Source: Dipetalonema caudispina | Taxonomy: Eukaryota; Nematoda; Chromadorea; Rhabditida; Onchocercidae | Reading direction: 5' to 3' | Length of the DNA stretch: 64,000 nucleotides | Assembly (NCBI GenBank): GCA_013365325.1 | Contig: JABVXV010000106.1 | Coordinates: 1 to 64,000, forward strand | Part shown: one piece after another, positions 16,411 to 29,241 of the stretch | Position numbering within the stretch: the first letter of the stretch is position 1 | Layout of the letters: each line of letters starts with the position of its first letter | Notes under the pieces: generated by a model | Told to the model about the DNA's origin: nothing | Database searches by the model: none | What the model saw: the letters and a program-made list of their open reading frames with translations, nothing else | Made by a program: the position numbers and the translations under genes

Positions 16411-19043
16411 AGGATTGAAAAATGTTTGCAATTCATTTGTACGTGCTCAGCATATGATTCAAATATAGGAAAGTTCGGCAGAATATATTGTTTGTTATTG
16501 TAAAATCCAAAAGATATATGGAAGAAATAAAGGAATTTGTAGAAGAATCTTCAACTGAATTAGATGGGAAAACATTTTTCCACTATCCTTTGGGGATTGT
16601 TGCAGCCAAACGTTGTTATATGTGAATTGATCATTGAAATTTATTTGACATAGTCTTCAACACTTATTCCTGGGCTAGGTACCTCCAAAATTAATTTCAC
16701 AAAATCAACGGTCGAAACAAATGAATGTTCATTGTGTGAAATTAACCGTTGCTATTATTATTATTATTATTATATAATAAATTCATTCCCTATGATTTTG
16801 CACTTTTTATGGATTAGAATTCCAGAGAAAAGAGGAAATAATATCAAAATTGCAAATTTTCAAAAGCAATGAAAAAAGGTTTTTTTTAGATTTTAACTTT
16901 CCGATAATTTGCATAATTTCAACCACGAAGTTTCACTTTTGCACAACTTTTAAACTTTTAAAAAAAAATGCAAAAAAAAACTCGAGAAAAATATTTGCAG
17001 ATATGTTGTGCTGTTCATCTTTTTCAAAAAATTTATGTTAACGAAAGAAATTCTCGTTTTTGAAGAAAGCAGCTTTAAATCAAAATTTGTATACTAAAAA
17101 ACTTTCGTAATATGCTATTGGACAATCAAGATGATTTTAAAATAATCCACACAGATTTTATTGATATTTTTCTCTTTCTTTTTTCTTTTTTTATGATAGA
17201 GGATATTTTTTCCGAAAAGAAAAAAAAAACAACTAAATAATTCGAGCATTCAAAAAATGATTTACAAGCGAAGCCAGAATAAATACATTTCCTGTTCACC
17301 TAATGATAGGTTAATAATCATAGGATCATCAATGACACATGTGATATTCAGTGTAGCTGTAGCTGTAAACCTTGTCCATAACAGAACAGATCTGCTACAA
17401 ATGACTATTGCCACATAAAAAAAAAAAAAAAAAAAAGAAAAACCAGTTTATCGCCGTTACCCTTACCCTTTACTTGTGTTATTATGGAATTTTGATGTTG
17501 TATCGTGACATCCGTTCCTCCTTACCTCTCCAGTTAACTTACTTTGTCTTCAAAATCTCTCGCAATTCTTCCTCTCTTTTTTTTTTCTCTCTTTTCTACT
17601 TTTAAATGAGAACTATTTCGGATCGTCATAATTCATTCCAAATTTTCATGTGCATTCATTTGATTAGAAGAAAATCGTTTCAGCAGGGCGTAAATGACTG
17701 CAAAACCGGAAGAAAAGAGTTAAATCGTTGTATCATCATCCATTCAATCCTCCATCAATACATTATTTATATATATATATATTCATCCCATCCATTCAAA
17801 TTGTATTCTCGCATTCTCGTGAACTCAATGATGGATATGCATTGAACAGAAAGATTTCAAACATTTGAACATTGCACCGTTGAGTTCACTTTCGATGATA
17901 CGTTTGGTTAAGGATCAATTTATCTCATAACTCTATTTCACGTTAACGAGTTTTACCATGATGGGAAAAAATTGAAGAAGAGATTGTGTTCGCTGGTCAG
18001 ATTATTTTGTTTCCAATTGATTAATATTAAAATGCATCTGAGAATTCAGATTGTAGTTCCAGCCTTACGATTCAATTTTCAACTTAGTTTTTGTATCATT
18101 GATTAATCCATTTATGAAAACATATATATCTAAGAATTAACTTTTTTTTTTTTTTTATACGTTATGTCAATTGATAATGTCCAATCTAAGCAACTGACCA
18201 TAGTTGGAGAAAGTCATTCCAAATGAATTAGCAGCAGTGATAATATGTATCACTACTATTCGTTGATAATCAAGAGCTTTGAATATCAGAAGTTAAAACT
18301 ATTTGCTATTTCATTTTATCATTTCGATTATTCAATCTGAAAATTTTAACAAAATAATCTAAAAATTTTAGTATCGATAATCATATCTAGAAGTTAACTT
18401 TACTTTTTATGAGGAAGTAATACATCAGCAATATTGAATTTATTTGTTTTAAATTAAAAAAATACCTTCTAATTGTAATCCTGAAAATAATCTAATTTAA
18501 ATTGTCAAAATTTTTTATATTCCGGAATGAAATCCTTAAAATGTTGTCATAAGTAAAATTTTACATACAGATTGACTGTTAGAAGCAGCTATTTTATTTT
18601 TTTAAGAGTAAAAGGGTGAAGGATAACTAAACTAACTGGCTGTGAAATATTTGTGATGTAAAGGCACGATGTGAGAACTTACAAAATCGATACGTTGAAG
18701 AATTTTGTTTGAACCTAACGGTGGTTTGTTGATGCTACCCAACAGCGCCCTTCACTCACTCCTCCACTCATCATCATTATCTTTCCTCTCATTTCGTTCA
18801 TCTACCTCCTTACAGAAAACACTCAATTTCGGATTATCATCATTTTAATTTTAAGATAACATCATTCCATTTGCTTCTGTACCAGATGGAAAAAAAAAAA
18901 AAAAAAGAACTCTTCGCATATCATGTCAATATCGTTGAATATCTTATCAATAAATACTTGTCATTTCAAGCATTACTTACTTCTATGACATTCACAACAA
19001 ATTCATCGGATATGCCTATATTTACATCTATGTAAAAAGTGAT

Positions 19044-19092
19044 CAGAGAGATAGAGAGAGGGAGGGAGAGAGAGAGAGGGAGAGAGAGAGGG
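19044..19092. repeat. (GA)n-rich purine tract
   Basis: Degenerate GAGA/GGGA tract of about 50 bases. Confidence 0.85.
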
Positions 19093-20078
19093 ATATAAAA
19101 TATCGCATCTTCTTAAATTTATGAAAGAAATATTTCATGAGATTATCCGAACTCTTACACAATATTGGCACACATTTTTCCTTCATACCTAATAGTTTCC
19201 CCATGAATCATTGGCTATTTATCTTCTTTGTTATTCTGATTGACCTGTCCTCTTCTTCTATCAGCTCTTCATCCTTGTAAATTTTGGAAGTACGATTGGT
19301 AAATGGTGATATTTCTAATAAATTTTATTAAAATTATTTGAATAAAAAAAAAAATATTGCAAAAGCTTTGTTTAATCAATGCTAAGATCATTTTTTTTTT
19401 CTTTTGCAGAAATTTCAAAAAAAAATCATTTCCAATAAAATTTTACATCAAATATCTACGAAATATTACTCAATTTTCAATAAATATTAGAAACTTCTTT
19501 AACAACAACAAAAATAAACACAAAAAAAAAAAAAAAAAAAAAATAAAGAACTTGTAGAATTACTAATTGGGAATATATTGCTCAGCTATTTATTGAATAT
19601 TTATAATCAAATTTTGTTTTATTATTTTAGCATTTTATTGCACCGTCGTATATTTATCGTCTTAACAATTATAATGAGTCATTGTAAGACATATTATTAC
19701 AACGTATAACATACAATTTCAAGAAATATAAATCATTCCTATTTGTTTAGAAAGAAAAGTTGTTTGTTAGAAATTTACGGAAAGTGAAGATAATGTTGAA
19801 TCCTACCTACTGCGAATTTCTTCATCATCATTCTCTTACTTAATCTGCTCTATGTTGAAAATCATCAATCCTTTCGTTCTTTCTACTTTTTCCCTTTTTT
19901 TTTTTTTCTTTTTTTTTTTTACGACATAAAGCTGTTGTTTGATCCATCTTATGCTTCATAACTATTTGTTCAATCTATTATAACTCTCGAGATATTCATC
20001 AACTTCACTTCCTCTATTCATTTTCACCCCCCTTCTTTTCCCTTCCTGTATATCCACGTGGGCGTCCTTCAAATAATG

Positions 20079-20182
20079 CACACACACACACACACACAAC
20101 CACCCACACATACACACACACACACACACACGCACACGCATACGCATACACGCATACATACATATACACATACATACACAGA
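20079..20182. repeat. (CA)n / ACACAT microsatellite
   Basis: CA dinucleotide array interrupted by CCACCC and grading into CATACA units. The minus-strand open frame across it is a repeat artefact. Confidence 0.92.
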
Positions 20183-20340
20183 CACGTTCTAATGCTTCAT
20201 TTGACATAACATAGACTCCCTTGTCTACACATATTTATTTATCTTTGTTTAGCAGACATACATATCAATATAGTATACGTTTATTGCTTCTCTTCTTCTA
20301 TTTCACTTCATTACGAACTTTTTGTCTCTGAGGAATTTTA

Positions 20341-20382
20341 TGGAAAGAATTGGAATGGAATGGAATGGAATGGAATGGAAAT
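20341..20382. repeat. (TGGAA)n pentamer repeat
   Basis: Five to six copies of TGGAA within a TGGAA/AGAAT-rich segment. Confidence 0.9.
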
Positions 20383-20696
20383 GCTTCAACTTCACCAATA
20401 GCTTGCTATTTTTACACAATTTTATCCATATCATTCATCTTTCTATCTGCTGCAACTTACTCCGATCATTTCGTCCATTGACCTATTAGCCAGTGAAGAA
20501 ATGTTGTTTAAATGTAATCTCTATTATTTCTTATTTTCTAAGCTTTTAAATAACTAGTAATAAATTCTTCATGTACTAATGTTCATCCCTACTTCTGGCC
20601 TGATTTACTCGCCTTATCTTAGGCCTTTAACACTTCTTTCATTTCACTTCTCATTGTATTATCTTCAACGATCAGCAGAATGTAGTCAGGAAATCA

Positions 20697-20758
<62 letters not shown>

Positions 20759-20759
20759 T

Positions 20760-20791
<32 letters not shown>

Positions 20792-20852
20792 TTACTGCTA
20801 CTACTACTACTACTACTACTATTACTATTACTACTATTACTACTACTACTAA
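20697..20852. repeat. (CTA)n trinucleotide microsatellite
   Basis: About 50 CTA units with scattered TTA and TGC variants. It is the reverse complement of the TAG tract at the window start. The poly-Leu open frame across it is a repeat artefact. Confidence 0.97.
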
Positions 20853-23495
20853 TAATACCACTTTGTCATTCTTTCATTAACAAACCTAAAACATAATACT
20901 TTTCATTCTCTTTCTCTTTCTCTTTCTTCAATGCTCATTATATAGATTAAGCTCAGTGGTTTTCATTCATCCTTATTCTTAATATTACATTTCCTAGCTG
21001 ATGCTTGTTCAAATCTCTTAATCAATTCCACTGTTACTTATCCTTTTATCTGTTTATCATTTCACAGAAATATGATTTTATTATGTTCGAAATTGAGTTT
21101 TATAAATATTTCGGGAATTGAAGGAGTTTTCAAGAAGCCATAGCAATGCGAAATGCATTAATGATTGAGAAGCATTTTGGAATTGCAATAAATAAAAATT
21201 GTTTGTTGGATTTAGTGAAATTTTGTAATTTTGATTGTCTCAATATTATATTTACATTTTGTTTGATTGCTTCCAGGGTAATATCTTTGATTTAAATTAT
21301 TGTATATATTTTACACTGCTAAATGACATCCTTCAAGTTATAGAAATTTTACACGCAATTTGTATACTGTTTAAGCGGAAGGACGGTAGTGACAGATTGA
21401 TTAGGAGAGGGAGAGAAAGAGAGACAAGAAACTATGGAATATCCATTCTTAAATTAGATAAAATATACAGGAATCATTATCTGTAAATATTCCAAAAGGA
21501 AATATATGAAAATCTTGAATCGGAGTAGGATTTCTTCATTATAGTTGTTGAAGAAAAAAGTTTCCGGATCAAGCCAATATTAGAAATCCCCATAAGTGTT
21601 GCTTGCAAGAAATATCTAACATTCCAACAGTAGAAGGTTATATAATAATATAACCAAGTTAATATATATTATATAAATTTAAATGATAGCAAAATCGAAA
21701 TTTCCAAGAAGGATTAAAATAGCGGCATTTAAAAGTCGATAGTTATTCCTCCTTATCAATGAAAAAGGCTTACAACCCGCGTAGAAAAATGAGAATTGCC
21801 ACATCTATTTTATATCAATGAATTATTATGGATTTACAAAGTAAATCTAAATTTTCTTTAACTTTAAAATATCTTTTTCCATGGTAAATGAAATTTCCAG
21901 AAAACATTTTCTTCAAATCCATTGTAGGATATCATTGAAAAAAAAAAAAAATTCTCGGAAAGCCTATTAAAACGAGCGTCAAATTTGCTATTTATGCAGT
22001 AAAACTAACCAAAATCTATAAAATCATGAAAGAAATGAGCTTTTATTTTGTCAATTGGATAAGAAAAATTGAAATATAGAAAAAGGAGTAATCAATTATG
22101 AAATGCCAAAATAACTTGTTACTAATATATCATATTTAGACTTATTCAGGAATTCTTAGACTTATTTCACTTTGTATGAAATGATAGCAATGCACAAATC
22201 ATAAAGCAAATTCGATCGGACAAACTATAATTTTGTTGTTCGCCTTAACGTTTTACCATCTGCTCCCAAATTATCACAATAATATATAATTCATTTTGTT
22301 CTTGAAAGAGCATACTGCTTGATTTTTTTGCTTCGAATTTTAGTTAGCAAAAGTTTGAATTTTCTGGAAAAAAAAAAAAAGAAAGAAATAAAAATAGAAA
22401 TATAATTTGGAACTTTTGCAACAGCTACCCGATATCCTGCATCCTTCTTCTTGTTTCATCAAAATGATTCGTTTTTCAATTCATCACATTCAACAGTTAA
22501 TTCTTCCTTTCTCCTCATATTATTTTTAGGTTTACTTTATAACACGTTGACGTATACATTTTACTTCTTTTCAACATAATCACTTATGAAATTTATCCGA
22601 ACATTAACTTCTTTCTAAATATTTCTACAGTTTTCGTTGCACATTATCTGTAACTCTTTACAGGATTTATTAGTAATTGTTACGTTACGAAGTATATTCC
22701 TAATTCCTGTAAAGATGATATGCAAACTAATCGACCGTTTTACTCTTATGTTATTGTCGATATTTCTGATTCAATTTATTCGTCGTTAAGATCAAATAAA
22801 TATACTGGTCCAAAAATTGAAATAAAAATTTGGTATTTTATAATCAAAATCTAGACATGTGCTTAATTAAGATATTGTGGTATATTTGATAACAACAGTA
22901 ATAATATCACCAATGATAATAATAGGAATATTAATATACACATTTCCATGAAATTATTGAGTATCGTAACGGTCGAAAACATTTAGAATTATTCAATTCA
23001 TATTATTATTCGTCACACTTTTGATAGTTTTCTTTTTCCAATTTCTTTTATCAATTTTCATATCTCACAAATTTTAATGGATGATCATTTGATAAATTAC
23101 TTCGAGAACTTTTCCATTTCTTGCATTATAGTACCTAAATTTGACTCCCTTCTCATTATATTTATTTTGAGTTAAAAATTTCAAATTAGCAGATCCTAAC
23201 AAAGTATATGTAAGTGATTCATGCCAGGATAGTGAACTTTCAAGTTGCTGAATACGCTAATTAAACCAATCTTGTACATATGTAATCTGTTAGATCCGAT
23301 TCTTCTGGATCACTGTAGAAATGATAAGTTAATTTGATTGTGGATACAATGGACAAGAGAAAGAAGAAATAGCGAAAATCTTAGAGATATGAATTGAAAA
23401 AGTAACTTAGACTAAATAATTAAGTATTATTTAGTGAAAAAAAAAAAAGCAACATCAGACAACGAAAAAGTACGCTTTCTTCAACTTCTTTCACG

Positions 23496-23515
23496 ATATA
23501 TATATATATATATAT
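23496..23515. repeat. (TA)n microsatellite
   Basis: Ten TA units in intergenic DNA. Confidence 0.9.
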
Positions 23516-24399
23516 GTAATGCTATTGCATTCATACTTAATGTATATTGATACTTCGGTATAATATAAAGAGGAATTTGAAAAATTTTTGTCAAAATAAA
23601 AATAATATTGAAAATTGTTATTGTATGAATTGCAGGATAATCTATCCTAACAATTTCTTACTTACTTTTCACAAACTATTTGCTTGTATTCAATTAGTAA
23701 AATATCATTCATTCTCACATATGAATGCAATTTTCATTGCCTCCTGAATAGTTTCCCAGTTGTTATCAGTCATAGTCTATTTAAATATTAGAGATGAGAG
23801 GTGGTAAGATACAGATGTGTAAGTTATCCTCATCTCTCGATTTTGTTTCCAATTTTTTCTTTCTTTTTTTTTTTTTTTTTTGTTAAACATAAATAAGCGT
23901 TATTCGATTTCATGAATGTTAGCAAAAATAATTGTTGTAATGTATAACATATCATAGCATATTTCCAAGCAACTTTTCTAAAGTAGTTCGATTTATCACT
24001 CTTCATTCATCATCCCTCTTACCATGTTATCTATTCCCTCTTATAAATTACATTGATTATTTTTTTGATATTAAAACTTTCCCTCTCTCTTACCTTTTTC
24101 GCTTTCCCATCCATTATATAACTTAATAGTACAATTTATCAAATACTTCAACAAAATTATTATCGAATTCTAATTATTATGATTCAAAAGTAGTAGTAAA
24201 TTAGTAGCTAAAATTAATGATTAAATACATTTTTGGAATTAATTTAATAATTAAAACTGTAATTAGAATATTAAACTTCAAATGTAAATTTCTGTGCTTT
24301 AACATATAATTCGGTATCTTTCCTGCGCATATTGCTTCCTTAACCTGAATCACTCTTTTGTCCAATTCAGTAAACCTTACATTAATCTCCTATTGTTTT

Positions 24400-24490
24400 C
24401 ATATTACTATTATCACTATCACCATCATCATTATCATTGTTATTACTATTATCATTATCATCATCATCATTATTATTACTTGTATTATTA
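24400..24490. repeat. (ATT/ATC)n imperfect trinucleotide repeat
   Basis: Interspersed ATT, ATC and ACT triplets just upstream of the DIM-1-like gene. The Ile-rich frame is a repeat artefact. Confidence 0.85.
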
Positions 24491-24653
24491 TTAATTTGCA
24501 TTATCTGAAATATCCAGTAACAACTTCGATTGCATTCGTTGTTTAACGTTGTAGAACGGATTCACTTGTGCATTTCTTTTAGCAATATTTATATTTGATA
24601 TTTCTTAACAGGATTTCTGCGGGCGGCAAGTAATAAAGCTAGCTATTAGAAAG

Positions 24654-27600
24654 ATGCCGGAGGGTAAGGCACCTCATTTCCCGCAACAGCCGGTAGCCCG
24701 ACAAAACGATGATGGATCATTGGAACTGGAATGTTTTTTAGAAGCTCAACCAGTCCCGGATATTAAATGGTTTTACGATACAGTAGGTTTTTTGGACGAA
24801 ATTTAATATTAATAAATATTTTTGGATTTGATTGAAGGTAGTGCAAATACAGTGATTTATAATCAAAATTGAATAGTAGAGTATTTTTGACTTTCGATTC
24901 AGATATCTTACTGCTTTGCACTAAGCTTTTATTTAATCATATGTAAAATTTGTGCAGCTTATTGCATACTTTCTAGACTGAACTAAAACAAGATCAGCGG
25001 TTCAGTTTCCGATTAGATAACAAAGGAAACGATGCTTATTCAGCCATCCTACAAATCAAGGTAATGTTTTACAATATATCTAAATAAAAGTGTTAGAAAT
25101 GGCACCATACTTATGAGATTTTTTGGCTTCTGAAGTAGTGGTGTTTTATTGTAAGTATAATTATTATAACTAGCCTAAGATGAGTACATCTAGTATTTGC
25201 TTTTTTCAGGATCTTGCTGATAGTGATGCTGGAGCTTATCGATGTGCTATTGTAAATCCACACGGAAAGGGAAACGCCAATTTTAACCTCAAACTTACAG
25301 GTTTATTTTTGTCATGTATTTATCACATTTTAAGTTATTGCGTCTTGTATCAAAACTTTCGAGAAGGGAAAGTGGGTAAGGAACATTTCATTTACCTTCA
25401 GTAGCAACATGAGTATTTCTAGCAATGATATATATCTACGGTCAGCTTCGTCGAATTGTTCCTAATATTTCAAACTTTGTCCATGTTATTTCAAAGAGGT
25501 TACGAATTCAATAAGATTTGATAAAGCACTGACTGATGAATATAAGATGGAAAATAATTAGTAGAAAGCATATGCTTGCTTTTCTTCAGTGACTTCGAAA
25601 CTGGATTTTACAGGATTCAGCGCTCCAACATTTGTCGAAAAACCGCAAATATCATCTCGTGATGATGGTCAAGTAATGGTTATGGAGTTCAGAGCGAAAT
25701 CAATTCTTAAACCTACTTTTGTCTGGCAAAAGGTTTCTTTTACCAGCATTCATTGTTCCAGAAAAAAATAAAATTTTTTGCTGGACTTGATAAATTGGAT
25801 GAATTTTGCTTGTTCCGAAGTTTTGTAATTAATTTTTAATTTTGGATTATAGTTGAATATTTAAATTGAATTGACAGCTGTTTTCGTTTAGGGTGAAGAA
25901 ATCGTAGCTGAATCGGATCGTGTGAAAATTGTTCTAAGAGAAGAAGCAAATCAGACATATTATGCTGCTCTGGAAATCAAAGTATTGATTTAATTTTTGC
26001 TAAACTTAGTATGTTAAACATCGCATTATTGTACTGAAAATTAGAATGTTTCAGGAGCCGACAAAAGAAAAAGATGCGGGCCAATTTGTTTGCACAGCAA
26101 AGAATGAATCTGGAAAACTAACAGCCACTTTCACTGTTAAATTTGAAGGTTTTTTTTTTTTGGACTTTAAGTTTCAATATGAATTTGAAATTGATGCATT
26201 GACCAGATGTTTTAGGCTCAATGTCTATTCATTATTGTCCTATTTCAGTGCCACAAGGAGCTCCGACCTTTACTCGTAAACCACAGATTTTGCAAAAAAC
26301 ATCAGACTCTGGTGATCCAGCCATTGTTTTTGATATTGGATTCCAAGCTGATCAGAACCCAGAGGTAAAATAATTTTCTTGATCTTGTTAAACACAAACG
26401 CTCCAAGCTGAAAAAGTTGAATGAGAAACTTTCATTATATGTATATCTAAAATAAAATTTCTCAATGCAGGTTATTTGGTTAAATCCAAAGGGCAAGAAA
26501 ATGAAGGAATCAAGTCGTATAAAGTTTGGATTAACACCTGATGGTGGTGCAAACACGTTTACTGCTCAGTTAGAACTGAAAGTATGGTCGTTACTTATCT
26601 TCATATATTATTAAACCATGAGAATATTTTGAAATCTCTTAATTAATTTAATTGAAATCTTTTTCTGAAGAGCTTGTATTAACGTTCGAAATTCAAATTT
26701 TAGAGCAATGTTTTCAGAATTATAAGGCAAAGGACAGTGGTACATATACCTGCAATATTAAGAATGAAGCTGGTGAAGCAAATGTTGAATTGACATTGAA
26801 CATCGAAGGTTTGTTTTTTGGCTGAAATTTCTGACACGCTTTAACCTGTGTTGCATGTTTTTTAACTTGTAGAGACGAAGTTCAGGTTTTCATCGAATTT
26901 GGCATGAGCTACATACTTGTTTCTTTGTGGACTGCTGATATCCTAATGAAATTTTTGAATTAATGACTGGACAGTTGTTACAATTTCCAGTTCTTTTTTG
27001 GACACCCTGTGTTCATATATTTTAACACTTCTGTTAAAAGTTTTCTGACATTGTTTCGGATCTGCAATGATTCACTGCATCATCACAAGCAAAAGAAATT
27101 CATTCACTCTCTACAGAGCATTAATATATAATTATCTTTCTTTTTTTTCCGAATATTAACTATCTCAAAGTTTGGACTCTACAAATGATGATGATAATAT
27201 AACTTATTATTGCCTTTGATTGTGATGAGATGGGTCATGAACGTCACTTTACAATGTCTCGAACAAAATTTTCAATTGAACTAATACAAATGACTTCGCA
27301 TGGTTTAATTTCGAGCAAAATTTAGTATTAAGTTGAATTTTGTTGACATCTCAAATCCTTATATGCAGCTTCTTTGTTGAATTTTAAATAAAAAGTTTGA
27401 ACTAACTATTGGTATGGTTCATTCAGGTGATGACGATGACAGCATGACAGATTGATGTGCATTGAATCCTAATATGTAATCATGTGTTGTACCTTATCTC
27501 AAGTGAAGTATATCGTATCAAATCCTGTTTGCCTGCTAACTTGTTCACGCATTATAACAATCAACAAGTTTGCATTGTGTGTTTTTTCCCATTTGAAAGT

Positions 27601-27990
27601 TTAACAATTTGGGAACCGTGAGGTTGATCGTAGAATTCGTTTTCCATCTAAAATTGGGTTGACTTCTAACAATGAGTTTTTCGTAGTATCAGGTTGTAAA
27701 AAGCTTAATGAATTCTGAAATTCAATACCTTCGATAGTTTCTAAAAATCGATTCCAAATGATTGCTCATTTCTGCAGTTTTTTATCAATTTTTTAAAATC
27801 ATAGAGATCTAAGGGAACTCATCTTTTGAGTTGTTTCAATTTCATAATCTCAATCTTTCAAATTATTAAAAAACCAACTCTCTTTTTCCTGTTGTTAACT
27901 GAATTTTTTGAACTCTGACTGTTCTTTTAGTACAAGCTTCCATTTTTAGGACCCTTAGACGAAGGGGCAGATGATGCTAGCGAAGCGTGA
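24654..27990 (+). CDS. dim-1: DIM-1-like muscle protein with three Ig (I-set) domains
   Basis: Coding exons: 24654-24782, 24977-25060, 25210-25300, 25614-25732, 25892-25981, 26055-26148, 26249-26364, 26471-26581 and 26718-26808, then one of two last exons, 27427-27455 or 27950-27990. The products are 317 or 321 residues. Three I-set Ig domains repeat the pattern Cys/hydrophobic, Trp, DSGxYx[21 protein letters not shown]...[17 protein letters not shown]...[24 protein letters not shown]...[13 protein letters not shown]. Domains 2 and 3 lack the first disulphide cysteine. Length (about 35 kDa), domain number and no signal peptide match C. elegans DIM-1(S). DIM-1 is an intracellular muscle protein near dense bodies that stabilises the myofibril-membrane attachment. 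An acceptor-like TTAACAG ends at 24611, 43 bases before the ATG, and could be a spliced-leader site. Splice spacing is regular, three exons per Ig domain. Confidence 0.87.
27427..27455 (+). other. dim-1: DIM-1-like gene, alternative last exon A
   Basis: Preceded by TTCAG and in phase 1 with exon 9 (26808). It ends the protein with GDDDDSMTD and a TGA. Confidence 0.7.
27950..27990 (+). other. dim-1: DIM-1-like gene, alternative last exon B
   Basis: Preceded by TTTTTAG and also in phase 1 with exon 9. It ends the protein with [13 protein letters not shown] and a TGA. AATAAA follows at 28143-28148, so this exon has a plausible own 3' end. Confidence 0.7.
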
Positions 27991-28142
27991 AATGGACAGG
28001 TTCTGAACGGTCCATAACATGCTGGATCGTACAGACGGCAAAAAATTTGCAAAGTATCGGAAAGTTTCTTGATATCACTGGATTTTTCTCTATTAAATTT
28101 GCGTTATATTTATATTTCATAAAAAGGTCTTTTTGTTTATAA

Positions 28143-28148
28143 AATAAA
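28143..28148 (+). promoter_or_regulatory. poly(A) signal of the DIM-1-like gene
   Basis: AATAAA about 150 bases past the stop of last exon B. Confidence 0.55.
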
Positions 28149-29241
28149 GGTAATGTAATGGTGCCAGTATTTGTTGCTAACTTTGTTTTTTCCACTCTCG
28201 ATGGATATTCCATTTGTTTGAATATCGAGCAACCAATCCTCGCCCAAACACATTATCATTTTCTATTATCGGATATTAATTGCTATTATTATAATGTTCG
28301 CTTTCACATATTCAGATATAATGCCGTGTTCTGTCAAACATTTTTTGTAGTGAGAATGTTTCGATTTGGTTAAGTGATCCTATATCGAAATCATTCTTAA
28401 GCAATTGCAATCCTGAGAATGCTTGTTACAAAGGATGTTTGAGCAATTACGGTTTCTCGCCGGTTTTCAACTTTAAGTTATGCCATTTCATCTTCCGATT
28501 GTTTGTTTTTTCCAATATACAAGAATTAAGCTGCCAAAAGAATCGAATAATTACTGTTAAATGAGGTGCCTTTTCCAAACATGTTCGAAGTACATTTTGT
28601 CTTTTTCCTCTGCTTCCAAAATTCTATTCTTATTCAATCAATTTATTTCCTCACAAGTGTTCTGGTCTCCAGTAAAACAATTCTGATGATGGCATATTTT
28701 AAATAGTACTTAATACGCCCGCTACATTTGCTCATATGTGCATGATGAGAGAGAATAAAAATGTTGAAGTTTGAGTTTGACTCATCTTTACTCTCTGTGT
28801 AATAAATGAAATACATTGCTTCTTCGAGATTGCATTAGATCGAATTACTATCAAGTGATTCCTCTAAATTTACTCGTTACTAAAATTGTCTTTCTCAGAG
28901 GTTCTTGTTGTCCTCATCATATTCCAGAATTTTTTTAGTCCGTGTAAATCTCTATGCTAATGAAAATTCAAGTTAAAATTCACTAGACGAATGGTGTTAT
29001 GAAATAGAGTCTCAGACGATTGATCATTTAGATTGTATGTTTTGTCCTAAGGTAATTTGCGAATAGCTTTTAAGAGAATTAAAACAAAAGCGTAAAGCAT
29101 TCCTTGTTCTAAGGATTCTAGAAAGCATTTCTTCATTGCTCTGACAAAGAAATTTCTTGCATCAAATACGGGAATAAATTAACATTAATTTAACATAAAA
29201 CAGCAATGTACAATTTTATCGCTGAACCGAATATCTTCCAA
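28149..29241. other. intergenic stretch between convergent muscle genes
   Basis: About 1.1 kb between the 3' ends of the DIM-1-like (plus) and LIM (minus) genes. Nothing coding was recognised; it presumably contains both 3' UTRs. Confidence 0.55.

Larger units (their letters stand above)
16411..24653. other. 8-kb gene-poor, simple-repeat-rich stretch
   Basis: No supported exon was found. The stretch carries many A/T runs and microsatellites, listed separately, and several pyrimidine-rich segments (for example around 18.75 and 24.0 kb). It precedes the DIM-1-like gene and may hold its promoter or far-upstream exons of a long isoform, as reported for C. elegans dim-1. None could be recognised. 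Open frames here are translations of simple repeats or AT-rich noise. Confidence 0.6.

Noticed and set aside
20579..20896. 105-codon poly-leucine open frame
   Set aside because: It is the translation of the CTA microsatellite.
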